From NCBI GenBank assembly GCA_003550305.1, contig QKYT01001023.1:7562-32213 (forward strand): DNA of 24,652 nucleotides, in the 5' to 3' direction. The translations under genes and the position numbers were made by a program. Source of the stretch: Glomus cerebriforme (lineage: Eukaryota; Glomeromycota; Glomeromycetes; Glomerales; Glomeraceae). The notes under the pieces were generated by a model. It was not told the DNA's origin. It ran no database searches and was given only the letters and a program-made list of their open reading frames with translations. Shown here piece by piece: positions 1 through 10,200 of this stretch; positions within the stretch are counted from its first letter, which is position 1, and each line of letters begins with the position of its first letter.

Positions 1-85
1 GACAAATGCCAAAGGATTCATAATCCTTTGACCAAATGACTCCTAATCCGAAAAATGGTCAAATGACCAGGTCATTTCCGAACAC
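1..85. repeat. Cluster of nested short palindromes
   Basis: Three perfect inverted repeats lie within 76 bases. CAAAGGATT/AATCCTTTG sits at 10-30 with a 3-base loop. GGTCA/TGACC sits at 57-68 with a 2-base spacer. AATGACC/GGTCATT sits at 62-76 around a single base. The last two overlap, so the strand could fold in alternative ways. The cluster may be the end of an inverted-repeat transposon cut by the window edge, but no matching end or target duplication is visible. The rest of 86-330 shows no gene. Confidence 0.5.
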
Positions 86-330
86 TGATGTATCCTATTT
101 ATCTTTTTCTGAGAAATGTGAAGAAAAAGAGCCTATCACTTATGAAGCCAGAATTAATTATTAAATCCATGTTAGAGCATTTTACATACTTGAAATTCTG
201 AAATAGTTTTAGTGCGTCAGAGATAATTAATATCATGTGACTGTGAGTTGTTTCAAGTCAATTTCATATTTTATGCTTTTCCAAAACTTCTTTCTGCCTT
301 TCGATTTCAGTTATAGCCAAAATGTAAAAT

Positions 331-1364
331 AAGTACTTTGATGAGACTGAAGTTGTGAATTGGAACACTTTTCCTTTTCATGAATCCTGGGCTCATACTT
401 ATAAAAATGATTACAAAAAGCTTTCTTATGACCAAGCAACAGCACATTCTTTAAGAGCCTTCAAGTAATAACAAATAAAAGCCCAAATATTGAAAAAGTT
501 AGAAAAACTGCTTTTTTATTAACTCATCAGGTTAGTATATACCTCATTTTTATGTGCGCTATAGCAAAAAACCTAGAAAACTTTTTGTGCCTCTGATGAT
601 CTTTTAGATTGCACCGTCTTTGGACTAGAAATATGTTTTTTAGATAATATTCTGATCTTTTCGATCACTATCTTTTGACTAGGAGTACACTTTTAGATGG
701 TACTCTGACGATCTTTTAGATTGTGCTGTCTTTGGACTATGAATACGTTTTTAGATGTATTCTGATCTTTTCAATCAACTGTTTTTGGATTAGGAGTACA
801 CTTTTAGATGGTATTCTAACGATCTTTTAGGTTGCATCTTTTGGATTAAGGAGGTTAGTTGCTACAGTACTTGATATGATAATTATGATAAATTGCTAGA
901 TTGAACTAACCATTTCCTGAACTCAGAAAAAACATAAATATTATCTTAGAAAATTCTGGGATCTTGTGCGTCATGATTATAATGAAAGAGAAAAGTTAAA
1001 AGTTTATTGCACAGATAATGTATATGTGATGGAGAAGTGCAGATTGATACCAGTAATAATATTACTCACAAAAAAGCTTTTGAACAACTGGAGGAAAATC
1101 AAGCTAAAAAGAGAAAAATGACTGATTTGAAATCTTAAGATGATAAACTTCCCAATGATGCTAGGAAGTGGTTACCAGATCATGTTAAAAATTCCTTGAG
1201 TCTCACATGAATGGTACAGATTTCAACAATTATGTTATTAAGAAAATTGAAAAGCAAGAGCTTACCAGTAAAGCTTTTCTCCGCTTAACTGAAGAGAAAT
1301 TTACTTAAACCTAGTCCTGCAGAGGGAATAATGGAGTCAATTGAGGAGCTCAAGGAAAAATTAG
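331..1364 (+). pseudogene. Decayed gene with coiled-coil and SAM-like segment
   Basis: Coding-like stretches run in changing frames. The first, from 331, is 44 codons open (KYFDETEVVNWN...) and ends at two successive TAA codons. A second, from about 933, reads KKHKYYLRKFWDLVRHDY and shifts frame near 1046. It continues as a charged helical stretch with an in-frame TAA at 1137-1139, then shifts again near 1200. The last part (FNNYVIKKIEKQELTSKAFL) has the helix pattern and the T-x-x-x-F-x-x-L-T-E-E signature of SAM-like domains common in Rhizophagus repeat families. It shifts once more before a GPAEGI-like helix (SPAEGIMESIEELKEKLG), which ends at a GTGAGT donor. The middle (about 530-930) looks intronic and carries a tandem array. 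At least three frameshifts and several stops make it dead. The SAM-like assignment is from pattern memory and is moderate. Confidence 0.5.
598..851 (+). repeat. Higher-order tandem repeat, about 55-bp monomer
   Basis: Five monomers, each opening with GATCTTTT, start at 598, 654, 710, 764 and 821 (spacings 54-57). They alternate in type: the first, third and fifth begin GATCTTTTAG, while the second and fourth begin GATCTTTTC and contain AGGAGTACACTTTTAGATGG. The true period is therefore a dimer of about 111 bp, with the fifth copy truncated. The array sits in what looks like an intron of the surrounding decayed gene. Confidence 0.8.
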
Positions 1365-2969
1365 GTGAGTAACTACAATAATAAAGGATTATATGGAGGA
1401 AGGATTTACATTACACTTTTTGGTCTTATTCATACTATTTCTCTTACTTTTCAAGTGAAGGAAGGACATAGAAGCAAAATAAAAAAGAATTGGAACAGAT
1501 TAAAAATAGTTGAATAGGTTTTTGTAAAGTATATATGTGTATTAGCAACATTTTTTTTTTCCTGAAGCGGGTTTTTAGATGATTTTACATTGATTTACAT
1601 TTATAAAAAGTTGAAATGACTATAAAATAAAACTGATTATAATGCACCATTTACTTAGCACATTGATATCTGTTATTTGTTTCCTTACATCAAGCTTGTT
1701 TTTTAAATCATGTATGCTACACATGCAATGCATTCATCGTTACCAATAGACATGTAAAAAAATATAATTTACATATGCTCTAGACTCAAAAGATAGGATT
1801 GAAATTTCATTAGGTATAAACTCAAAAAATTGATATTTTCTCAATTGAAAACTAGCAATTATTAAATTTATATATAACTTTGTTTTTCTAACATTATGAT
1901 TTAAAATTATAATTGTTTTTTTTAAATACAACTATACAAGGTATAAACAAATTTGCATCATTGTTTTGACAGAATAATAACACAAGTTCGAACTCGATGT
2001 ACTGTACTCTTTGATAGACTGGCAAAGAATTATAATTGAGTTTAACAATAATAATGGAAAATAAATAGAAAGGACAATGAAGAAATACAAGAAAAAATAC
2101 ACAAAATGGTACAAATAAAGTAGTAATATTAGATTTGATTTTATTAAATGTATTAAAGAATATTTTTTTAATAAATAAAAATAATTTTTTAAATTTTGTA
2201 AATCGTTTCAACCGGATAATCATAACTAGTACTACTCTATAACCATTTTCTAATCACCATAAACAACTAACTGCTATAGCATAATTTATTTAGATTAAAA
2301 AAATCACCAGAATATAGGACGCATCACTTTTTAATACTTTTAACACTTTTAAATTTGATAATTTATTTAAGATTTTAACTAAATCATCACCAACTAGTTT
2401 ATTTACATTTAAATTTTCTTATTTTTTGAATTCCTAGTTTAGAGTCTTCAAAATTATTTTTTTTGAGGATTGAAAAGGTGGACATCCTATAATATTACAA
2501 TTACAGTGGATTTATTACATGTGAACAACTTATCCAATTGATTATATTAATTTAATAGAAAAATAAAACAGAAAGAATAATTGAAAAATATGTAATAAAT
2601 TAATGTTACATTAATCATATATACGGAAATCAAGGTGGTTTAATATATAGAATGTCAATTAAACTCATTCAAATTTAAATATATATTAAAGTTAAACTGA
2701 GTGAATTTATACATTCCAAATTTAATTATTTTCACAATAATTCATAATCGTTTAGGAGACCATTTTTTTTTTATTTTAAAAGATGTCTTAATGTTTAAAT
2801 ATCGAAAATCATAAATATAAAAATATAATATTTATATTTTTTTTTATAAAATCAGTAAAATATGAAGTTTAAACTTCAGAATGACTATTGGATTATTATT
2901 TTAAAGTTCTGAATCATTCTAAAAATCACTTAAGAGAATTATTTTTACAGATTACATAAATTTTTTAAA
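1365..2969. other. AT-rich stretch without a recognisable gene
   Basis: I see no convincing coding frame on either strand. The longest open frames here are Phe/Ile/Tyr/Asn/Lys-rich, as expected by chance in such AT-rich DNA. Two structures stand out: one GTACTGTAC palindrome at 1999-2007, and a loose inverted repeat at about 2649-2718 whose arms share GAATGT...ACTCA and TGAGT...ACATTC. Confidence 0.6.
1999..2007. promoter_or_regulatory. GTACTGTAC palindrome, copy 1
   Basis: Exact 9-base odd palindrome. It is one of four copies in the window, and this one has no gene close by. Its function is unknown. Confidence 0.3.
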
Positions 2970-3178
2970 CTATTTATATTTCCAACATTATAATAATTTG
3001 CCACTAAATACTGATTATAGGCAAGTCTTTTCTTTGCGGAACTTTAATAAAATTCAAAAGTATTATTTTCATCCTTTAAATTGATCATTCCATAATAATA
3101 ATATCCCATCATAATCAATGCATATTTATAGCTTTCTTCTGCAGATTTATAAATATAATTAAAATGTTTCTTTTCATC
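2970..3178 (-). pseudogene. Sel1-like repeat remnant
   Basis: On the minus strand a frame of about 69 codons reads two successive Sel1-type repeats. Each has the pattern [K/S]SA-x-x-[S/R]-x-x-[Y/A]-x-x-x-[L/V]-x-x-x-YY, seen as YKSAEESYKYALIMMGYYYY and, after a linker, SSAKKRLAYNQYLVANYYNV. A single TAA (3044-3046) sits in the linker where Sel1 proteins usually have Gln, as in YYQKSA. Rhizophagus has many Sel1 proteins, often joined to kinases. No kinase domain or intact flanking exon is visible here. The piece is short and interrupted, so it is most likely a dead fragment. The family call rests on the helix-pair pattern. Confidence 0.5.
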
Positions 3179-4302
3179 TTTCCCAATACACGTCTAAGAT
3201 TATAAATTTATTTAATTTATTCATTGTGCTCCTGATGCTATTCAAATGCCATATTATTTCATCAAAAAGATCATAATAAGTGTCTACATAATATTGAATT
3301 TTCTACAACATTTTCTATTTGAATAATAATTCTATAAAGAAATAAAGAACATAATTTGTCATTATCATTAGTATAAAAAAAAAAGAATGCGGATAACCAT
3401 ATCTGATATGATTTATCAGTAAATAAAACATTATGATATAAATACAAAATTAAATTATGTAAAAAACATGATACAGTTCAATAAAAAAAGAAAAAAAAAG
3501 GATTTCTTAATATTAAATACTTTACTAGAAAATAAAATCATAAGTCTGATTATTATGATTACTCATTCTACCATAAATGGACAGTAAAGTTCGATCAAAC
3601 TTTTTTTTATAAAAGAAACTAACCAATATAATTCTTGAAGAGTGTATTTTTTTTGTTGAACAAATAAAGAATTTTCGTAAATGAAATTTAGATTTGTACA
3701 TATATTGTATGTAACAATACACAAGAAGTACAAATAAAATGTCATTTGCTATACTTTATAATTGTTTATGTTTAATATGTAATTCAGCAGAAGAAACTAT
3801 TTTTTAATTAATCCAAATGTCATAAAATATGATTCTTAGCAATATTTTTTAAAGAATTATTACAAGAATTAAATATATTTCTTTTAAATATGGATATCAC
3901 AAAATGTTACGTGAATGAATTATAAGTAATTTTATAAAAAATATTTTATTTAAATATGATTTATACCCTAAAAATGCTTTTTAAAGTTTTATCAAGTATT
4001 ACTCAAAATACTAATTATTCAAGTTTTTTTTATCAACATGGAAGAGTAAATCACCAACCCTAATCACCTGCCTGTAACTGGATTTAGATTTTTGGTACTT
4101 ACATAATATTTTTGTATAATTATTATTTTTCTTGGCATAAGTTTTATGACTTTCTAGTATATTAATGTCATTCATTTTTTTTAAATGAATTGGAATCTGA
4201 ACGAACATTTTTTAACCAATTTTAAGTTCAATATTTTATCAACTCTTCATTTTCTTCTCCACAAAATTTATTAATGTTATTTAAAAACAAGTGTTAATAA
4301 TT
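3179..4302. other. AT-rich stretch without a recognisable gene
   Basis: No coding frame on either strand has convincing composition. Minus-strand frames at 3525-3745 and 4011-4208 are open for 60-65 codons but look like chance frames. No sizeable repeat was noticed. Confidence 0.5.
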
Positions 4303-4603
4303 ATGCCAGGCTGTGGCTTGTTTTTTTTTTGAATGGGCAAATTTGATTTTATTTAGACAGCATAAACACTTTTAACTAGACCTATTCCATTCAAAACTCT
4401 TTATAGTTTCGAAGAGCATGATGACTTTTACAAATTTAAACAGAAGTTTATAAAAAATTATGATGGAAAAAAAAGACCTCTTTATTTTGATTTAATTATT
4501 CAAAATCACATGTAACCGGTGGCTACCATTTTTTGCAAATGACGATCTCCGTAACTATCAAAAAATGAAATCACGTGATAAACTTAATCATCACTCTGTT
4601 TAA
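4303..4603 (+). pseudogene. Broken gene of unknown family
   Basis: Three coding-like segments follow one another in different frames. From an ATG at 4303 the first reads about 20 residues and appears to shift inside a run of T, continuing as EWANLILFRQHKHF. The second (4366-4512) reads TRPIPFKTLYSFEEHDDFYK and continues to LIIQNHM, then meets TAA at 4513. The third, one base out, begins at 4517 as RWLPFFANDDLRNYQKMKSR and ends at TAA 4601-4603. Residue use is far more varied than in the surrounding AT-rich noise. The seams fit too exactly to be chance, so this is a real protein family interrupted by frameshifts. I do not recognise its function. The next 500 bases show nothing further. Confidence 0.5.
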
Positions 4604-5129
4604 TACACCCACTGCTTTTCATTTTTACTAAATTTTTGGTAATGTGAAATCATATTAGTCACATATTCGTTTACATAGCTAATTTCTTAATTCCAGCCGA
4701 ATGCCATAATACTGGTCAATTTTTATGATTTATTAAATTCAATTTTGAACTTCAAACATTAACGAGACTTTTTCTTCTTTTTAGGTGAATCAGATTTTCT
4801 TAATAATGATATTTTCATTTATAAAATTGGAGATTATGGCAAATTTTACTGAATTAAATTTAAAAAAGAAATAATTTTAATTAATATTATAATAATTTGA
4901 GCAATTTTAAATGTAGCAATCAACTAATAAACTAATCAAAATTTCAAATTATCTACCTATACTGTTCTATACTATTAATCCAACCAACAATCAATTTCAT
5001 CCAGACAATTCTGTTTTTGTAATTTTTGTAATTTTCCTTCAACACTATAAAATACCGTTAATTTTTTCGGATATATTCAAAACATCAAATTACTTTAAAC
5101 GACCCCATGTTTGCCAACATACTGTATAA
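4604..5129. other. Stretch without a recognisable gene
   Basis: This is AT-rich DNA between two gene remnants. A TTAATTCCAG splice-acceptor-like site occurs near 4690, but no coding frame follows it. Confidence 0.5.
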
Positions 5130-5255
5130 CTATCTATGCTTTGACAATTGACTGTTTCTAGGTTTTTTTAGTGGATAGTAATTCTGATGATTCACAGCAG
5201 GTGGATCAAAAATATTAACTAAATTTTCTTCCAGATCAAACTTCATCGGTACCAG
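5130..5255 (-). CDS. Terminal-exon-like fragment, unknown protein
   Basis: The minus strand from 5255 to 5130 is open for 41 codons and ends in TAG. It is preceded directly by a strong acceptor (a long T run, then CGTACAG). It reads LVPMKFDLEENLVNIFDPPA and continues basic to the end (PLKKPRNSQLSKHR). The amino-acid mix (Pro, Asp, Glu, Val, His) is unlike translated AT-rich noise. This suggests the last exon of a gene or of a decayed copy. No upstream exon was found; instead, dispersed repeat copy A lies just upstream at 5286-5420. I do not recognise the family. It could also be a fragment carried by a repeat. Confidence 0.35.
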   Translation of the reverse strand: MVPMKFDLEENLVNIFDPPAVNHQNYYPLKKPRNSQLSKHR

Positions 5256-5285
5256 CTGTACGAAAAAAAAATTTTAAATATTATC

Positions 5286-5420
5286 CCAACTTCAATTTAA
5301 ATCTTCTTGCATTACATAAAAAAAAAATGTAAACATCGCGTTGTCACGTAAATACGCGTTATTACGATACCAACATCACATTCCCATTCTTACATTATAC
5401 ATCTGCAAAATATCATATCC
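5286..5420 (+). repeat. Dispersed repeat, copy A
   Basis: This shares ordered blocks with 16884-16988 in the same orientation: CAACTTCAATTT, then ATCTTCTTGCATTACA, then a CGCG-rich centre with CGCGTT, then TTACATT and TCTGCAAAATATC. The centres differ by small insertions. Copy A lies just upstream of the minus-strand exon-like piece ending at 5255. This is an old duplicated segment of unknown kind. Confidence 0.65.
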
Positions 5421-5763
5421 ATTTAATATATTTAATTACAAATAAAATTGTAATAATCTTCGATCTATAAATAGAAATTTAATACTCCGAGAAATGAGAG
5501 AAAAAAAGTATACATAGAGCGAAAGAATTCAAAGCAAGTAATAATTCAATAAATCGATACAGTATACTATATATACATAGATTTACATAACTTATAGAGT
5601 TATTGCATTTTTTCATTTTCTTTGCAAATCATTTATTTTTCAATACTTACATAATTATCACTATTACAAATATTATTTCTAAACATTTTTATAAAATCAA
5701 ATCTAGTTGTAATTAATTAGCTAGCTTTTCTAGCAATCTACTAAATAGAATGATTTTATATTT

Positions 5764-5772
5764 GTACTGTAC
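5764..5772. promoter_or_regulatory. GTACTGTAC palindrome, copy 2
   Basis: Exact copy of the 9-base palindrome, flanked as TTTGTACTGTACA. The same 13-base string recurs at the 13471 copy. Confidence 0.3.
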
Positions 5773-6193
5773 ATTTATAAATCTAATAAACGGTATAATA
5801 CATTTCTTGATAAAATAGCTTCTCTTAACGTTATTGATCCTCATTATTAATTCAAATTGATATCTAAAATTAATCAAATACACATACCCTTTTTCATCAA
5901 TCAAGATATTCTCCTCTCATATTTATTTAAAGCCTCTTCTTTTGCAATTTATCTATCTTATAATGATTTAATGTAGCACCAATTATGAACATACCCATGA
6001 AAAATCTTTTCCACTTGCCATATTGCTATAAAACAACAATTATGGAATAGATAAATCAGTGCACTTCAAAGCAATTATTTTTCATGGAATTCACATTCAA
6101 TTAATTTTTATTTTTTCCAACACCTGTGATATACTTCTATATTTGAAATCTCCATATTTGAGACTTTGTACTTGCATGTTTTGCTTTTATTAG

Positions 6194-6270
6194 AGGTTAA
6201 AACCGGGTTTAAACAATCGAATCGGGTCCAACCTGGTTTAAACTGGGTTTACACAAACCGGTTGCAACCG
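6194..6270. repeat. Cluster of AACCGGGTTTAAAC-like motifs
   Basis: The motif appears as AACCGGGTTTAAAC, then AACCTGGTTTAAACTGGGTTT, then AAACCGGTTGCAACCG. The GTTTAAAC and AACCGGTT cores are self-complementary. The cluster is clearly richer in G and C than its surroundings. Its origin is unknown. Confidence 0.55.
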
Positions 6271-6351
6271 ATTTGCGCATTCGAATTATGAAATTTTCTT
6301 GTGTAATTACCGTAATTCAGGCTAAATACTAGCCATAATTATAAATATTAT

Positions 6352-6495
6352 TTTGAGAAATTATTAAATTATGAGAAATTATGAAAAAATATGTACAGTA
6401 TATTATGAGACATCATGACAGAGAAAATATGAACAATTATTATGAGCGAGAAATTATGAGAAATTATTATGAGAAATTATTATGAGAATTATTCG
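6352..6495 (+). repeat. Imperfect GAGAAATTATTAT microsatellite
   Basis: About ten imperfect copies of TATGAGAAATTAT-like units run head to tail. They are purest at 6444-6490, where the unit is 13 bases. Confidence 0.7.
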
Positions 6496-7226
6496 ATCGT
6501 AATTCATGGCAATAAACTAATATTTCACAATACGATAATAGTATAATAATTATAAAATGATGACGTAACCAAAAAAATTATTGATAATCAGCAATAAAGA
6601 TTTTAATAATGCCATTCATCCACTACAGGCGACATATTGACAAATTTATTTATGAGAATATTTTAATGACAACACAAGCAGATATAATTCAAAATTATAA
6701 TCAAAGTTTCACATTCAAAGCAACAAGTTCGTTTCGATCATATTCAACAACACCATTTCGATATAAATACTTATTTTTTTTAAAGGAAGAAATTCTCTTT
6801 ATTTAAATTTAATAAATTCATTTCAATAACTAAATCAAAAGAGGATGAATATTAAATTCGAACAAAGAATACCTTTCTCTTATTTTTTTTTTTTACTGAA
6901 AATTTATCATTATAAATTCTCCTTGGATAATTTTAAATACTGTATTTTATGGATAATGTAATACGTAAACAGCATTATAAAGCTTCAGTTTTAGATTTCC
7001 TATAATAATAAAAATAATTATTTATTTCCTATAAAATTCACCTATTTTCTCTAATCTCAGCAATGGCTAAGATTTGAAATTTTCAAATAATACATAAATT
7101 TTTAGTAATATAATTTTTTAAAAAAAAGGAAACTCAGAGATGATATACAGTATATGTATACTACAACTAACAAAAAAAATTCTAGACAAATGGAATTTAC
7201 AATTGATATATTTTTCTTTTCCAACC

Positions 7227-10200
7227 CTAATAAACATCCATATTATTATTAACCATTGCCAAAAAATTTGACATAAACATTTCCGCAAATGATGAAAAAT
7301 GATGCTATAGAAAAAAATATAATTAGATTATTATAATTATAAAAATAAACTTCAGATATTTTACTTACTTCATGATCAGAATTATGTGATTCAACAAAAT
7401 TATGTGCTAATTCATGACAAAATGTCATAAACCAATAGGACAAAGTATTAACTGAAGGTTTATTCCTGCATTCTCCATCATGTAATTCAAGATAAAATGC
7501 TAAATTGAAAAATAATGTCCCATTATAATTACCAGCAATTGTTTTTGTGTTATTATCATAAAATATATTTAAAATATTTAGATTGAGTTCAAAAACATCC
7601 TCTGCAAGACCTTTTAGTATATTGATAAATCGGTTTAATGAAGCATTATATGATTGAGACAAGATCGATTCTGTTTGATCCTTAGTATCATAAAGTTTAA
7701 TTCCTTGTCTAACTCCAACACAATATAATAAATCATCTAAAATATAAAATAAATTAAAATTATAAAAAAAAATGAAATATAATACTTAAATTATATACTA
7801 GTCATACCTGGTATAATATCACAGTAATTTTCATCAACAGCTTTTTGATTTTGATCGTTAGTATCATTAGTACTATCAAAATTTCCATCAAAATTTCCCT
7901 CAGAATTACAAATTTTTATAACATTTTGTAAAGAAATTTGTAAATTTCTTTGATTAGTTAAAATAGATTGTTGATATTTCTGTTGTTTCAAAATACGATT
8001 AACTGGATATCCCATGTTTTTCAAAATCAACAAAGGTGTATTTAAAAGTGTATTAATACAAAAAACATCCTTCCATTTATATACTTTGTATATATGCTTG
8101 ACTATTTGTTGTGAAATATCAAGTGAATTGGAATTGGATGTTATATAAAGGGTCCATGAACCAAGAGTCCATGAGTTAATTGATCTATCTTGAAGAATGC
8201 TAGTATTATTTATTTTAACTTTCTTAATATTTCCTAATGTATATTTTGTTTCTATATAATCAATTTCTTTAACTTTTAGTTTTTTAAGCCAATCTTCATC
8301 ATTTTTAACATTACTTTTAGGAGATTCAAAATAAAATAAACATGCTCTTTCTCTGATTTTTTCTTGTAATTGCTTAGATTTTTCAGTTTCTCGAATAGTG
8401 CCTTTTGGACTTGAAGTTTCCTTTACAGAATTTTGTAATGATTCACATCCTAATTTCTAAATTAAAAAAATAAATCACAAGTAAATAAATACCGAATATA
8501 TAATCAATATTATAATGAATTAAAAAATAATAATTATAAACCTTATACATATTTTCCAATAAATCATCTTCAGGAGCTGTTAATGGATTAAATATTCGTT
8601 GATATACTATATCATCATTTATAAAAATTTCTTTTGCTGAAGCCAAGAAAGAATCATTAATATCTTCATTTTCAGAATCAGAATCAGAATTCTTTTTCTT
8701 TACAGCTAATAAAATGGGCGTGATCTTCATCTTTTCTATTAAATCAAATTCACTGGCTAAAATTTTAAAATCAATAGCAATTCTTCTTAAAATAGATAAA
8801 TATTTTTCTGTACCACCTCCAATATTTGTATTTAATATATCCCACAATTTACGTGATGATTTTATCAATAATTCAGCAAAATTTATTGGAGTTGGTTCGC
8901 TTTTGACACCACAACTTAGTAGAAATTTATTGGCTTTAGTTCCAAAATCAACACGATAAAAAAAATTATCCAAGCTAAAAATAAATTTTTGAATTATTTA
9001 AATGAGTATATAAATTCTTTTTTTTTTTTTTAAAAAAAAAAAAAGAAAACAAATAAGTTAAAGCTAAAGGCAGTGAATACGTACATTTCTTCTTGAACAT
9101 TAAAAAAACAACTATGTGGATCGGTATTAATAATTATATTATTACGTCGAATTGGAATAAATTGAAGTTTGGCAAGAATATTCCAATCAGAATCAGTAAA
9201 GATTCCTTGTTGTGATGCTAAATATTCAAAGATTTTTCTTGCTTTATCTTCATCTCGTGGTGGATTTCGAATTAATTCATTTAAAAGATTTTTCTGATCA
9301 GGATCTTGACAAACACCTAATTTTCCCACTTGATATATTAAGTCTTGACGTATAACTTTGAAATTCATTACTTTACATTCAGGATTAATAAAACATTCTA
9401 AAGGCTTTGCATAAACATTTGTATCTGAACAAGGCAAGAATGCGATATCAACTTCAGTTGGTTTATAATCCGTATAATATCTTCTTTGAAAATTATCAAT
9501 AAAATATTTGAGAGCTTTTTCACGAATTTTGGAATCAGTTGGAGGTGCTGCCAACTCTAGAATTTTTTTAAGTGTAGGATATTCTCGTAAACCCAACTTA
9601 ATTAAAAATTTTCCTACAAGTTTTTTAAATAAATTTTATTTATTAAAAAAATATTAATATAATAATAAAATCAAATGAAAATATATAATAACATACCCTC
9701 TTGCGAATTATGAGCCCATCCTTTATTCCAATCAATTATAGGTAAATCAAATTCACAATGTAATGGTGAAGGTATATGCAAATCTCTGGCAATGAAACGT
9801 GAATTTACCAAATTTTTTTTAGGCCAAATAGGTTTTTCACTCAATATTTTTATTTCATTTTCCTTGAGATCATTTAACATTGAACCAAAATATTTCGCAA
9901 GTTGCATATGATCCCAATTTCCTTGGTGTTCAAAAATAAGTTTTAAATCAACTACCTATTGATAAAAAAATTTCAGTATATTAAAAGTATATTATAATAA
10001 AATTTTTTTTTTTTAAAAAAAAAATCTAATTTTACCTTTCGAACACCCAATAATTCCATTAAATTCTTAACAACTGAGGGTTTTTTAAATTTGATCGTTG
10101 GTAAGTCAGGGAATAGATTTATATTTTCAAAATAAGCCTCATTTGGAATTTTCATTCCAGATGTTGTTGGAATGCATTTCTTTTGATTAAATAACTGACA

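Larger units (their letters stand above)
5421..7226. other. Gene-poor stretch with simple repeats
   Basis: No gene is supported. Small open frames at 5713-5904 (minus) and 6609-6806 (plus) lack support and are set aside. The stretch contains one GTACTGTAC palindrome, a cluster of AACCGGGTTTAAAC-type motifs and a TTATGAGAAA microsatellite, listed separately. The 3' side of the ATPase gene lies at its right end. Confidence 0.55.

Noticed and set aside
598..851. Array considered as a CRISPR
   Set aside because: The units are contiguous and diverged, with no constant repeat and unique spacers, and the window is eukaryotic.
1985..2007. GTTCGAACTC resembling a tRNA B box
   Set aside because: No A box at a suitable distance and no cloverleaf pairing on either strand.
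4011..4208. Minus-strand open frame of 65 codons
   Set aside because: Lys/Asn/Ile-rich with no recognisable domain; consistent with chance.
5713..5904. Minus-strand open frame of 63 codons
   Set aside because: Ile/Lys/Tyr-rich and without a motif. A search for Sel1-like pattern in and upstream of it gave nothing convincing.
6609..6806. Plus-strand open frame of 65 codons
   Set aside because: The composition is typical of translated AT-rich DNA. It has no motif, no splice-site support and no neighbour context. It could be a small gene, but nothing supports that.
8714..8959. Plus-strand open frame of 81 codons
   Set aside because: It lies opposite exon 11 of the ATPase gene and is a shadow of that coding sequence.
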